From Heloderma charlesbogerti (Eukaryota; Chordata; Lepidosauria; Squamata; Helodermatidae): a stretch of 64,000 nt of DNA. Where the stretch lies: positions 186,001-250,000 of the forward strand of contig JANEZZ010000473.1 of assembly GCA_026122225.1 (NCBI GenBank). Reading direction: 5' to 3'. Below the pieces are notes generated by a model. The model searched no databases, was not told the origin of the DNA, and saw only the letters and a program-made list of their open reading frames with translations. Positions 1-10,283 of the stretch are shown one piece after another. The position numbers and the translations under genes are program-made. Numbering within the stretch: the stretch's first letter is position 1; each line of letters begins with the position of its first letter.

Positions 1-8
1 TTGCAACG

Positions 9-956
9 TAGGGTAACCACTTATGAATTATCAAAAAAGAGGAAATGCACCACCCAAAAAAGAAGACACTGATTGCATAATATTTGCAGATGCTAATTTA
101 TACATATAGATGCAAATTTAGAAGTTACTACTACTACTACCAGTAGTAGTTATTTAAATAGAAATACAGTGCATTTCACCATCGTGTGGAAGAGTGACCA
201 GGTGATTTGTGTGTGCCTTCCCGTTGAGTCTGCTGTCCATTTGCTTTTGATGGGCAACTTCAAGGCCCAGCTCTTCCTTCAGATGGTTCTTTAAGCTGGA
301 CTTGCATTTATTTATTTATTTATTTATTTTTAAATTTATTAATCACCCATCTGGCTGGTCACCCAGCCACTCTGGGCGATGTACAGCATACAATAAAACA
401 GTTTAAAACAATAAAATTCTACAATAAAAACATTTTCTAAAATACCCTAACCCACCCCAAATGCCTGCCTGAACAACCATGTTTTTAATGCACGATGGAA
501 GCTCATTAAAAAGGGAGCATGATGGAGTTCCCTAGGGAGGGAGTTTCACAGAGTGGGGGCCACCACAGAAAAGGCCCTCTCCCTCGTCCCCACCAGTCTA
601 GCTGTCCTGGCTGATGGGACAGAGAGAAGGCCATCCGAGGCTGATTTTGTTAAGCGGCCTGTCTGGTGCTGCTGGAGGCGCTCCTTAAGATAGGCTGGGC
701 TGGAACCATATAGGGTTTAAAGGTCAAAACCAACACCTTGAATTTGGCCCGGAAAACAACTGGTAACCAGTGCAACTCCTTCAGCACTGGAGTGATGTGA
801 TCTCGCCATTGGCTGCCTTTAATCAGGCGAGCTGCTGCGTTCTGTACCAGCTGCAGTTTCCGAACCGTCTTCAAGGACATTGGACAGCCCTTCAAACAGA
901 GGGCATCTTCAAAACAGAGGACAGTCCTCTGTAGAAGAGGAGACATGGCCACCCTA
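9..956 (+). mobile_element. MITE with TAGGG ends (family 'GGTGGCC'), copy 1, split by an L2 fragment
   Basis: The left part (9-306) and right part (about 874-956) match one interspersed family that recurs at 2854, 23001, 29855 and around the provirus. The left end begins TAGGGTAACCACTTATGAAT and the right end closes with ACATGGCCACCCTA, so the termini are short inverted repeats. The body has a run of AAAAAGAGG, a TTTGCAT/ATGCAAATTTAG stretch and a GTGACCAGGTGA block. It is non-coding. An L2-type fragment interrupts it at 307-873. The TAGGG...CCCTA ends suggest hAT, but I see no clean 8-bp duplication here because the left flank is only 8 bases. Confidence 0.6.
307..873 (-). mobile_element. 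L2/CR1-type LINE 3' fragment
   Basis: The minus strand encodes the tail of an L2-type reverse transcriptase ORF with LQLVQNAAARLI, then DHITPVLKELHWLPV and FKVLVLTFK, a signature of L2/CR1-clade ORF2 C-termini. It then runs into a 3' UTR ending in a (TTTA)n tract at 307-330, the usual L2-type 3' tail read on the opposite strand. The fragment is 5'-truncated and inserted in the MITE around it. Frame breaks lie downstream of the conserved block. No endonuclease or catalytic RT motif is present. Confidence 0.75.
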
Positions 957-1640
957 AATGTGGGGTGCTGGTGTTGGAATGCCCTGGCAGCAGCAAAGGC
1001 CTCAGTCTTCAAGCACTGACAGCAGGAAGAAGTGAAGGAGTGAGCTCATTACAAGCAGAACCCAAACATCAGCAGGGTTTGTTCTCAGCTTATTATGAGA
1101 GCAAGGGGGAGAGCAAAGTCTAAGTTCACCTTTATCAACCCCCAGTTTCAAACTGGGTATGAACCACTAGGTATGAAAGTATGAACCACTAGGATTAGTG
1201 GTATTTAGTAAATACTAGTTTAGTATTCTAAACTAGTATTTCAAATCCTGTGTGTACACAGTTCTGTTTGCCCGCATCTTATTGGCTGGGCTAGTCTAGA
1301 AAGAGGCAGGCTAGGCAGAAGGGCCTAGGAAATGGTATGTAGGAAGAACACAGGGCTAGGAAAGAAATGTTGAAAGGCAGAGTACTCCAGAGAAATAAAA
1401 AGAAGTGGCCAGAAGAACGAATCTGAGAGGGGAAGGAAAAGTGGGAGAGAGAAGGGGAAGATACAAGAACTGCATTTTGTGGATCTGGTCATAGTTATGC
1501 ATGCTTTGGCACTGTTAGACTACTGCAAAGCACTCTGTTTAGGCTGGCCTTTGAAGAATGGCCAGAAACTTCACTTAGGAGCCAAACGCAGCCCCTAGAT
1601 TGTTATGGCAGGAGCCCATGCTTTCAGTCATTTAATACTG
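957..1640. other. Unassigned AT-rich spacer
   Basis: I recognise no gene or repeat family here. There is a short local duplication around 1155-1200 (GTATGAACCACTAGG twice) and purine-rich sequence at 1380-1470. Confidence 0.3.
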
Positions 1641-1858
1641 AGATGGAGAACATGCTGATGCTTGGGAAAGTGGAAGGCAAAAGAAAGAGGGGCCGACCAA
1701 GGGCAAGATGGATAGATGATATTCTGGAGGTGACGGACTCGACCTTGGGGGAGCTGGGGGTGGTGACTGCTGACAGGAAGCTCTGGCATGGGCTGGTCCA
1801 TGCAGTCATGAAGAGTTGGAAGCGACTGACCGAATAAACAACAAACAAGTGCTATTGG
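1641..1858 (+). mobile_element. Divergent RTE (BovB-related) LINE 3' end
   Basis: The plus strand reads MLMLGKVEGKRKRGRPRARW followed by WIDDILEVT, and ends KSWKRLTE, then an ATAAACAACAAACAA tail. This is the RTE ORF C-terminus; compare the KTLMLGKTEGKRRRG stretch of the BovB copies at 6.2 and 19.4 kb. It is clearly more diverged from them than they are from each other. It is strongly 5'-truncated: only about the last 60 codons remain. It could be a different RTE family or a SINE carrying an RTE-type tail. Confidence 0.7.
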
Positions 1859-2515
1859 CGTCCAATTAGTTTCTAGTCCCATTTCAAAGCACTGATTCTA
1901 ACTTTAAGTCCTAAACCCCATTCTCTCTTCAGCCCCTTCTTTAAGCCCTTTCTCCATTTAGTTTTAGGTGAGCTGTTAAACCTTTTTGTGCTGTGTGGCT
2001 TTTTAGCATTTTAAATATCTTCGCTCCATACCCTGTTTTTAGGATTCTCTCCTGTTTTCAGTTTCTGTTGATGGTGCTGTTTTGAAGTTTTCAAAGTGCT
2101 TTTGTTTGTTTTTTAAAGAAGGGTGGATGCAAGTTTGGACTAAGCTAAGAGAAACACTGTATACAAGCAAAGCCTGTCTTTCGTTTGCTCCTATCAGTTT
2201 AGATCCAGAAGATGGTGCTCATTCCTAACAAAATATACAAAGGAATTAGTGTGTGTGTATGTGTGTGTGTGGGAATTAACTCACTTTCTCATCTGTGGCA
2301 AACCTCTGTTCTCCTTTCAACGGATCATTACTTTGGTGTCAGCTACAACTTACCTGCTAAGAGTAGAATGTTGTATGCAGCCAATCATAATTAGAAATGG
2401 GATGCAGATTAGCGATGGTTCTTGCACAGGCTCAGATTCATCGAGGGCAGTGTCTGGTTGTTGGGGGATTCTTCGTCCAGCTGTACCTGTTCTTCAGGAT
2501 CACAAAACTATATGA
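1859..2515. other. Unassigned spacer with (GT)n
   Basis: No recognised element. A short GT-rich microsatellite lies at about 2249-2272. ORFs of 60-88 codons crossing it show no known motif and look like chance frames. Confidence 0.3.
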
Positions 2516-2653
2516 GAGGGATGAGAAATGTGTGGCTCTCCAGATGTTGCTGTACTGCAACTCCCATCAGCCCTAGCCAGCATAGTCAATGGTGAGGGAT
2601 GACGGAAGCTGCAGTCCAACAACATCTGAAGAGCCACATGATTCCCATCCCTG
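2516..2653. mobile_element. Palindromic MITE (hAT-like), 'AACTCCCATCA' family
   Basis: The two halves are reverse complements over nearly their whole length. The left half runs through GTGGCTCTCCAGATGTTGCT and ACTGCAACTCCCATCAG. The right half returns as CTGCAGTCCAACAACATCTG and GAGCCACATG. Ends are AGGGATG and CATCCCT. The same family occurs at 4729, 25541, 27337, 29385, 41944 and 61207. No transposase is encoded. Confidence 0.7.
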
Positions 2654-2853
2654 CTCTGCAGAAATAATCTAGGTACACTAAAGCATCATTTCGTAAGGGT
2701 GTATTCAATCACACCTGTACAAAAATCCTAAACATCCTTAATATTAGACAAATAAAAGCCAGATTAGTGAGTTGCACCATCTCAGCCACAATGAGTCCCG
2801 TGGAATTTTATAGACGCAGGCCACAATCTTAGGCAGACAGGGTGCAGACAGGG

Positions 2854-3202
2854 TAGGATGGCCACTTATGAATCACCAAAAAAGAGGGCGTGCAGCGGCA
2901 AAAAAGAGAACAAAAGATTATGCCAATTTGCATAAAGTTTACATATGCTAATTTCTATGTATAGATACACATTTATAAATAATTATTATAAATTAAATAT
3001 GAATACAGTACATCACACAGTAGTGTAGAAGACTGTGACCAGGTGACCTGTGTGTCTGCCTGTTCAGTCTCCTGCTGTCAGATGGGCAACTTCAAGGCCC
3101 AGCATTTTCTTCAGATGGTTCTGTATCTTTAAATCGGACCTGAACTGGACAGCCCTCTAAATAGAGGACTGTCCCCTGTAAAAGAGGACACATGGGCACC
3201 TG
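2854..3202 (+). mobile_element. MITE family 'GGTGGCC', copy 2
   Basis: Near full-length copy (about 350 bp), starting TAGGATGGCCACTTATGAAT and ending AGAGGACACATGGGCACCT. The order of internal blocks matches the copies at 9 and 23001: the AAAAAGAGG run, TTTGCAT, GTGACCAGGTGACCTGTGTG, ATGGGCAACTTCAAGGCCCA, then AGAGGACTGTCC. It is non-coding. Confidence 0.65.
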
Positions 3203-3344
3203 ATTGCGGGGGGAACTACATGCACAGCCTCAGTTTTGGTTTTGACATTTTTACTGGGGAACAGGCAAGCTGCTTTTCCTTCTAAAACAGATTTGACTGT
3301 TCAAATAGGCGATCAGCTGAAGTAAAAGCTTCAACATGCATAAT

Positions 3345-3545
3345 TATTGTGCACATTATTTATTTGATTTGTACCCTGCTTTTGTACCAAAAATAGCACC
3401 CAGGGCAGCTTACAGATACAATCAAAAATTGATTAAAACATTAACATACAATAATGACATAACAATTATATCATCATCATCATCAAATAAATACATTAAA
3501 ATAAATAATTACCATCATAAAATAAATACATGTTTCTCTCCAGCC
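3345..3545 (-). mobile_element. L2/CR1-type LINE 3' end
   Basis: It starts TTATTTATTTGATTTGTACC and continues with AGCACCCAGGGCAGCTTACA, the usual opening of an L2/CR1 3' UTR read on the opposite strand. AT-rich sequence with TCATCATCA repeats follows. Only the 3' UTR is left. Confidence 0.5.
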
Positions 3546-3584
3546 TACATCACACAGCCGAAGAAACATGCCATGCAATTTGGT

Positions 3585-3662
3585 ACATGTCTACTCAGGA
3601 TTAAGTCCCACTGAGTTCAGTGGGACTTACTTCCAGGTAAGTGTGTATAGAATTGCAGCTGT
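3585..3662. mobile_element. Short palindromic MITE ('GTCTACTCAG' family)
   Basis: It holds GTCTACTCAGGATTAAGTCC followed by its inverted counterpart, GTGGGACTTACTTCCAGGTA, and a GAATTGCAGC end. Related copies lie at 15105-15290, 32905-32960, 33450-33515 and 54238-54385. The longer members at 40668 and 51577 share the outer GCAATCCTATGCATG ends. Confidence 0.55.
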
Positions 3663-3831
3663 ATTGTGGTATAAGCATCTGAGGGATAGAACCCATATCA
3701 TCACATGCATAAAGTGGTCTAGGAAGGTTGTAGCTGTACATATGTGGATACAGATAAAAATGTTTCATACACATGGTAGAGCTGGGGTAGAATAAAATAA
3801 ATCTTGTCCACTTTATGCCTCTGATTCATAT

Positions 3832-3833
<2 letters not shown>

Positions 3834-3898
<65 letters not shown>

Positions 3899-3899
3899 G
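3834..3899. repeat. (TA)n/(CA)n microsatellite
   Basis: A run of TA dinucleotides (about 3834-3865) changes to CA dinucleotides (about 3866-3898). Confidence 0.95.
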
Positions 3900-3904
3900 A
3901 GGTA

Positions 3905-4095
3905 TCTATATATCTGGTTTTACTTTTATACTGTACTTTTATACTTTTATTCTGGTTTTACTTTTATACTGTAGTTTTAAAGTTTTAAATTTTATATTGT
4001 ATTTTATGCTATATTTTGTGATTTTAATTGTGAACTGCCCAGAGAACTTTGGCTATTGGGTGGTGCAGAAATGTAATAAATAAATAAATAAATAT
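3905..4095 (+). mobile_element. L2/CR1-type LINE 3' end
   Basis: T-rich sequence ends with GTGAACTGCCCAGAGA, then TTGGCTATTGGGTGG and an (AATA)n tail at about 4076-4093. This is the characteristic 3' terminus of this LINE group in plus orientation. Two similar TTTTACTTTTATACTGTA units just upstream look like a local duplication. Confidence 0.6.
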
Positions 4096-4728
4096 CTGCA
4101 GACATACACAACTGTAGTTACATAAATATGTGCATTCCTTATCTCCAGTTAATTCCTAATATCACCTCCTTGAGCATAGCCTAATCCTTTGGAAAATATC
4201 TCTCTCTAATCTGCTTACTCTCCTTGATCATTCACCTAATACACAACCATGCCCTCAGCGGACAAAAATATACATCTATGAAGCAGACAGAAGAGGCAGA
4301 TAGGCAAAAGATACTAATCCATTTTATGCAGAATTATCATTTAACAAAGGCCTTTTAAACTTCTTTACAAAAAATACCCATACAAAAAACCACACACCCG
4401 ATTTAAAAGCCGACATGGCCATTCAAGGGTGCAAAAATCTGTATTGCCAACACCTTTCAAACCACAAACCGTCCAATGTCTTAACCAAATTTCTTTCATA
4501 TTATTTAATTTCTTAGGTGTAAAATATCATGAGCTTCTAATCAAGATCTCTTATATCATTATCTAATCAAATTGATGTTATCCCAGACCAGACACACAAA
4601 TTTCTTACTTAGACATGTCTATAGGCTTACAGATATCAGGTTATCATGTATCATCATCATCACTAGCGCCACCATTCACATCATTTATCCTCCTCAATAT
4701 CCATATCAGACTCTGTAACACAGCTTTC
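4096..4728. other. Unassigned AT-rich spacer
   Basis: No gene or recognised repeat is visible. The two short ORFs at 4615-4919 run on both strands through the next MITE and are not credible genes. Confidence 0.3.
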
Positions 4729-4856
4729 CACAGATTGGCACCTTCCAGATGTTTTGGACTACAACTCCCCGTATTCCTGATCATTGGCCATGCTGGGTAG
4801 GGTTTATGAGAGAGTTCAAATCCAAAACATTTGGAGGGTACCAGGTTGAGGAATGC
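4729..4856. mobile_element. Palindromic MITE (hAT-like), 'AACTCCCATCA' family
   Basis: The left half holds GGCACCTTCCAGATGTTTTG and TACAACTCCCCGTATTCC. The right half returns as CAAAACATTTGGAGGGTACC and AGGTTGAGGAATGCTG. Same family as at 25541 and 41944, more decayed. Confidence 0.65.
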
Positions 4857-5004
4857 TGCTATCATATGTATGAGACTCCCTAATAGTATACTCAAGAGCC
4901 AATGAACTATGAAGCTCACTGAGTGACTCTGGGGCCAATCATCAGTTCCCCATCTAACCTACCTACCTCATGGTGTTTGTGAGAATAAAACAGGACCTAT
5001 GGCC

Positions 5005-5318
5005 CGATTGGAGTCCACCCAGAGAAGAGCCTTCAAAGTGGTGGCCCCCTTTTATGGAACTCCCTGCCTCTGGAGGTCAGGCAGATGCCAACATTGTATT
5101 TTTTTCAGTGCTTCCTGAAAACATCTTTATTCCAGGAAGCCTTCCTTCACTCACCAGCCACAGTTTTTATCAGTACTGTTTTTAAGCATAACGATTTTAA
5201 TATGGTATTTTATTTCTTTTATCTTTTTATCATTTTATCTTTTACTGTTCACTGCTCCAGAATCTGTTTAGATGTGGAGTGGTATATAAATGCTGTAAAT
5301 TAATAAATAAATAAATAA
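5005..5318 (+). mobile_element. L2-type LINE 3' end
   Basis: It opens with the ORF2 C-terminal remnant (TTTTATGGAACTCCCTGCC; compare the usual LWNSLP block). It continues through a T-rich UTR to GGAGTGGTATATAAATGC and an (AATA)n tail at about 5303-5318. It is 5'-truncated, with no catalytic region. Confidence 0.65.
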
Positions 5319-5408
5319 CTCTACTAACGCTACCCTGATCTATGTGGAAGAAATGTACCTCCCTATATATATAAAACACATAAACACACACACAGCGTAC
5401 AATTACTT

Positions 5409-5640
5409 TAGAACAAATTTGTACATTTATTTATTTCATTTATATACCACCTTTCCTCCAAGGAGCTCAAGTTGGCAAACATGGTTTGTTCCCTGTTTTA
5501 TCCTCACAACAATCATGTGAGGTGGGTTAGACCAAGTTAGCTTCATGGCTGAATTGGGATTTGAACCTGGGTCTCCCACATCTTAATCTGACACTCCAAC
5601 CACTAAGTCACCTTGGTTCTCCTTTCAGTGTATGCATGAT
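5409..5640 (-). mobile_element. tRNA-derived SINE with LINE-type tail
   Basis: It begins with the L2-like tail in reverse (ATTTATTTATTTCATTTATA), passes TCCTCACAACAATCATGTGA and ends in a reverse-oriented tRNA-like head. The head has a box-B-like GGGATTTGAACCTGGG followed by CCAACCACTAAGTCAC. A second copy lies at 57205-57440. MIR-like organisation is evident but I cannot name the exact family. Confidence 0.65.
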
Positions 5641-6172
5641 ATGCTAGGTGGGTGTTTTTTTTAAAAAAGTGATAAACTGATTTGTCTGGCAAATTTAGCC
5701 TCATATGACAAATTAAACCATTTGATTTGAATACAGTGTTCATAATTAATCTAAGAAATGGTTAAACGGTGGTTATTAAAGCATGTGCCCTCTCCTAGGG
5801 ATTAATGAGTAGCTAGGAGAGCTGATGGTCTGAGACCAAGCTTTAGGCCATTAACATCAGCTAGGTAATTAACATTAGAGCGAAAGTCTTGTTCTAGGTT
5901 CATTATTACAGTTGTACCCCACAGAACACAAATAAACCCTGCCTCTTTTTGCTGGGAAGCAAAAGCAAACCATTGAGACAGATGGCTTTGAAACTGAGTT
6001 AACGATGCTACCATGATACTTATTACTCTCAAATGATCTGCTCCCAACAGTACCTAATCAGTATTATCTCTTTGGTTTTTAATGACCTCTCTGGGCAGTG
6101 GCAAGTTTTAAAAAGCGTCAGAAACAAACACAAAACAAAAAACTACAAAGGGTTTTGTTTTAGCTCTACAGT
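5641..6172. other. Unassigned spacer before BovB
   Basis: No gene or known repeat is recognised. It ends at the BovB insertion site. Confidence 0.3.
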
Positions 6173-9100
6173 AGCTTCCTCACCCCCTTCATGGATCACT
6201 GCCTTGTTGTGGTGAAGGGGCTTGCGTAACTCAGTGAAGCCATAAGCTATGCCGTGCAGGGCCACCCAAGATGGACAGGTCACGGCAGAGAGTTCTGACA
6301 AAATGTGGTCCACTGGAGAAGGAAATGGCAACCCACTCCAGTATTCTTGCCAAGAAAATCCCATGGAACGTATCACAAGGCTAAAAGATATGACGCCGGA
6401 AGATGAGCCCCTCAGGTCGGAAGGTGTCCAATATGCTACTGGGGAAGAGCAGAGGGTATTTCCAAGTAGCGCCAGAAAGAGTGAAGCGGCTGGGCCAAAC
6501 CCGAAAGGACACTCAGCTGTGGATGTGTCTGGTGGTGAAAAGAAAATCCGATGCTGTAAAGAACAATATTGTTTAGGAACCTGGAATGTCAGATCAATGA
6601 ACCAAGGTAAGCTGGAGGTGGTCAAACATGAGATGGCAAGATTGAACATCGACATCTTGGGAATCAGCGAACTAAAATGGACAGGCATGGGCGAATTTAA
6701 TTCAGGTGACCATCATATCTACTATTGTGGGCAAGAATCCCTTAGAAGAAATGGAGTAGCACTCATAGTCAACAAAAGGGTGGGAAAAGCAGTACTGGGG
6801 TACAATCTTAAAAATGATAGAATGATCTCAGTACGAATCCAAGGCAAACCATTCAACATCACAGTAATTCAAGTCTATGCCCCAACCACTGAGGCCGAAG
6901 AAGCTGAGGTTGATCGGTTCTATGAAGACCTACAACACCTCCTAGAACTAACACCAAAAAAAGATGTCCTCTTCATCATAGGGGATTGGAATGCTAAAGT
7001 AGGAAGTCAAGAAATCACCGGGATAACAGGCAGGCATGGCCTTGGTGTACAAAATGAAGCAGGACAAAAGCTAATAGAGTTTTGCCAAGAGAACATGCTG
7101 ATCATAGCAAACACTCTTTTCCAACAGCACAAGAGGCGACTCTACACATGGACGTCACCAGATGGTCAATATCGAAATCAGATTGATTATGTGCTTTGCA
7201 GCCAAAGATGGAGAAACACTATACAGTCAGTAAAAACAAGACCTGGAGCTGACTGTGGCTCAGATTATCAGCTGCTTCTTGCAACATTTCGGCTTAAATT
7301 GAAGAATGTCGGGAAAACCACTAAACTGTTCAGGTATGACCTAAATCATATCTCTGATGAATATACAGTGGAGATGAGGAATAGATTTCAGGGATTAGAC
7401 CTGTTAGACAGAGTGCCTGAGGAACTATGGACGGAGGTCCGTAACATTGTTCAGGAGGCAGCAACTCAATCCATCCCAAAGAAAAAGAAATGCAAGAAAG
7501 CAAAGTGGCTGTCTGATGAGGCTTTACAAGTAGCTCACGAAAGAAGGGAAGCAAAAAGCAAGGGAGAAAGGGGAAGATATACCCAACTGAATGCAGAGTT
7601 CCAGAGAATAGCAAGGAGAGACAAGAAGGCCTTCTTAAATGAACAATGCAAAGAAATCGAGGAAAACAACAGAATGGGAAAGACTAGAGATCTCTTCAAG
7701 AAAATTGGAGATCTCAAGGGAACGTTTTGTGCAAAGACGGGCATGATAAAGGACAAAGAAGGCAGGGACCTAACAGAAGCAGATGAGATTAAGAAGAGGT
7801 GGCAAGAATACACAGAAGAACTATACAGGAAAGATCTGAATGTCCCTGATAGCCATGATAGTGCGGTCACTGAACTTGAGCCGGACATCCTAGAGAGTGA
7901 AGTCAAGTGGGCCTTAGGAAGCATTAGTAACAACAAAGCTAGCGGAGATGACAGTATTCCAGCCGAGCTATTTAAAATCCTAAAAGATGATGCTGTTAAA
8001 GTGCTGCATTCAATATGCCAACAAATCTGGAACACTCAACAGCGGCCACAAGACTGGAAAAGGTCAGTTTACATTCCAATTCCAAAGAAGGGCAACGCCA
8101 AAGAGTGTTCAAACTACCGCACAATTGCGCTCATTTCACATGCCAGCAAGGTGATGCTCAAAATCCTACAAGCTAGGCTTCAGCAGTATGCGAACCGAGA
8201 ACTACCGGAAGTACAAGCTGGGTTTCGAAGAGGCAGAGGAACTAGAGATCAAATCGCCAACATTCGCTGCATCATGGAGAAAGCAAGAGAATTCCAGAAA
8301 AACGTCTATTTCTGCTTCATTGACTACGCTAAAGCCTTTGATTGTGTGGATCACTACAAACTGTGGCAAATTCTTAAAGAGCGGGGAGTACCAGACCACC
8401 TTACCTGTCTCCTGAGAAACCTGTACGAGGGTCAAGAAGCAACAGTAAGAACCGGACATGGAACAACCGATTGGTTCAAAATTGGGAAAGGAGTACGACA
8501 AGGCTGCATATTGTCGCCCTGCTTTTTTAACTTATATGCAGTGTACATCATAAGAAACACCGGGTTGGATGAATCACAGGTCAGAATTAAGATTCCCGGG
8601 AGAATTATCAACAACCTCAGATACGCAGACAATACCACCCTAATGGCAGAAAGCGAAGAGGATCTAAAGAGCCTCTTGTCGAGGGTGAAAGTGGAGAGTG
8701 CAAAAGGTAGTTTGAAACTCAACATTACAAAAACTAAGATCATGGCATCTGGCCCCATCACTTCCTGGCATATAGAAGGGGAAGAAATGGAAGCAGTGAC
8801 AGATTTTACTTTCTTGGGCTCCAAGATCACTGCAGACGGTGACTGTAGCCATGAAATTAAAAGACGCTTGCTCCTTGGGAGGAAAGCTATGGCCAACCTA
8901 GACAGCATAGTAAGAAGCAGAGACATCACCTTGCCGACAAAGGTCCGTCTAATTAAAGCTATGGTTTTCCCAGTAGTAATGTATGGCTGTGAGAGCTGGA
9001 CTATAAGGAAGGCTGAGCGCCGAAGAATTGATGCTTTCGAACTGTGGTGCTGGAGAAGACTCTTACGAGTGCCCTGGACTGCAAGGAGGTCAAATCAGTC

Positions 9101-9403
9101 CATCCTAAAGGAAAACAACCCTGAGTGCACATTGGAAGGACAGATAATGAAGCTGAAGCTCCAATATTTTGGCCACCTAATGCGAAGAGAAAACTCCCTG
9201 GAAAAGACCCTGATGCTGGGAAAGACTGAAGGCAAAAGGAGAAGGGGACGGCAGAGGATGAGATGGCTAGATAGCATCACGGATGCAATGAATATGAACT
9301 TGAGCACGCTCCGGGAGAGAGCACAGGACAGGAAGGCCTGGCGTGCTATGGTCCATGGGGTCACGAAGAGTCGGACACGACTGAACAACAAAAGCTTCCT
9401 CAC
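6173..9403 (+). mobile_element. RTE-BovB LINE copy 1, full length with 11-bp target duplication
   Basis: The element runs 6184-9392 (3209 bp) and is bounded by AGCTTCCTCAC at 6173-6183 and again at 9393-9403. The 5' end (CCCCTTCATGGATCACTGCC) coincides with the 5' end of the second copy at 22468, so both are probably complete rather than truncated. The 3' end is ACTGAACAACAAA, the short AAC-type tail of RTE elements. It carries a single ORF. It is about 3.2 kb, the usual BovB length. BovB is well known in squamates and ruminants through horizontal transfer. Confidence 0.95.
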
Positions 9404-9416
9404 AAGGAACAATTAA
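6249..9416 (+). CDS. BovB ORF: APE-type endonuclease plus reverse transcriptase (catalytically altered)
   Basis: A single 1055-codon frame; the chosen ATG lies 66 nt inside the element. The N-terminal AP-endonuclease-like domain spans about residues 105-350 with TWNVRSM (W112), ISELKW, VYAPT and IGDWN (D246, N248). The reverse transcriptase lies at about 590-810 with FIDYAKAFD (D692), GVRQGCILSP and the motif-C region. A Cys/Trp-rich C-terminus has ELWCWRRLLRVPW at about 931. Two catalytic sites differ from the family: the SDH of the endonuclease is SDY (Y340) and the YADD box is YADN (N795). The normal TGA in the repeated CGACTGAA unit near the 3' end is absent, so the frame runs through the tail and target duplication into flanking DNA. 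The frame is open but very unlikely to encode an active retrotransposase. Confidence 0.9.
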   Translation: MPCRATQDGQVTAESSDKMWSTGEGNGNPLQYSCQENPMERITRLKDMTPEDEPLRSEGVQYATGEEQRVFPSSARKSEAAGPNPKGHSAVDVSGGEKKIRCCKEQYCLGTWNVRSMNQGKLEVVKHEMARLNIDILGISELKWTGMGEFNSGDHHIYYCGQESLRRNGVALIVNKRVGKAVLGYNLKNDRMISVRIQGKPFNITVIQVYAPTTEAEEAEVDRFYEDLQHLLELTPKKDVLFIIGDWNAKVGSQEITGITGRHGLGVQNEAGQKLIEFCQENMLIIANTLFQQHKRRLYTWTSPDGQYRNQIDYVLCSQRWRNTIQSVKTRPGADCGSDYQLLLATFRLKLKNVGKTTKLFRYDLNHISDEYTVEMRNRFQGLDLLDRVPEELWTEVRNIVQEAATQSIPKKKKCKKAKWLSDEALQVAHERREAKSKGERGRYTQLNAEFQRIARRDKKAFLNEQCKEIEENNRMGKTRDLFKKIGDLKGTFCAKTGMIKDKEGRDLTEADEIKKRWQEYTEELYRKDLNVPDSHDSAVTELEPDILESEVKWALGSISNNKASGDDSIPAELFKILKDDAVKVLHSICQQIWNTQQRPQDWKRSVYIPIPKKGNAKECSNYRTIALISHASKVMLKILQARLQQYANRELPEVQAGFRRGRGTRDQIANIRCIMEKAREFQKNVYFCFIDYAKAFDCVDHYKLWQILKERGVPDHLTCLLRNLYEGQEATVRTGHGTTDWFKIGKGVRQGCILSPCFFNLYAVYIIRNTGLDESQVRIKIPGRIINNLRYADNTTLMAESEEDLKSLLSRVKVESAKGSLKLNITKTKIMASGPITSWHIEGEEMEAVTDFTFLGSKITADGDCSHEIKRRLLLGRKAMANLDSIVRSRDITLPTKVRLIKAMVFPVVMYGCESWTIRKAERRRIDAFELWCWRRLLRVPWTARRSNQSILKENNPECTLEGQIMKLKLQYFGHLMRRENSLEKTLMLGKTEGKRRRGRQRMRWLDSITDAMNMNLSTLRERAQDRKAWRAMVHGVTKSRTRLNNKSFLTRNN

Positions 9417-9889
9417 ATGCAAAGGCATTGTGTCCAAGGCTGAGGAGACTAAAAAAGGACTAATTCACATCTTAAGATCCAACCCTACAATGGAAGCAAG
9501 AAGAAATGTGTGAGTGTTTGGATGATCCAGAAGCCAGATTCATAGAACTCTGTGAGGCCTAGGCAGAAATGGAGCCTCGGGTTGAAATCAATAAATATTT
9601 CTACAAGAAGCTATCAAGAATGTAGCCAAAAAATAAACTCAGGGGCAGTTACATGATGCTACCCCTTTCTTAACAAGATTGGGCATTCAATATCCAGTAG
9701 GACGAGTGTGCAGTCCTATCGGAAGGGTGTAGTAACCATCAAGGTTCATAATTAAAAAGTGATTATTTTGTGGCTGTTACAGAGTTTAAAATGTATACAA
9801 CAAGAGTATGTTCAGGGACAATGATTCTAAAATATGTATAGAATCTGTGATGAATAATGTAAAACAGCCTGCGATGTTGATATTTTTGT
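9404..9889. other. Unassigned spacer
   Basis: No gene or known repeat is recognised between BovB and the AT-rich start of the Helitron relic. Confidence 0.3.
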
Positions 9890-9978
9890 TATATATATAT
9901 ATATTATATATAAACATATATTATATATATATATATTATATATATATAATATATTTGTTTATATATTATATATATAAA
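9890..9978. repeat. (TA)n-rich tract
   Basis: Nearly pure A/T with alternating TATATA runs, ending in TATATAAACAGAAATG. It may be the start of the Helitron, since many of these begin with TATATA repeats, but the exact 5' TC terminus cannot be fixed. Confidence 0.7.
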
Positions 9979-10283
9979 CAGAAATGTGTGTTTGTATGCC
10001 CCCGATGGACTCGAATCTGATTGTTATGAAACTTTTAGGATTTGTTCTACCTCTGTCTGGGATGGTTTTAGGCCTGGTGAAAATTTCATCTGCCGTCTTG
10101 AAACAAAATGGTGGCCAATCAATATTTTTACAAATTTACTGCTTCAATACCATTTGATGGATTTCAACCAAGCTTCACATCATGATTCAGCACTGCAGTG
10201 AGCAAATTTTAACAATACAAAAAATTGCATCCACCATCTTGAAACAAAATGGCAGCCAATCAAAACTTTCAAAAACTTATTGC

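Noticed and set aside
6143..9412. Minus-strand ORFs opposite BovB (up to 181 codons)
   Set aside because: They mirror the BovB coding frame, and the same ORFs recur opposite copy 2.
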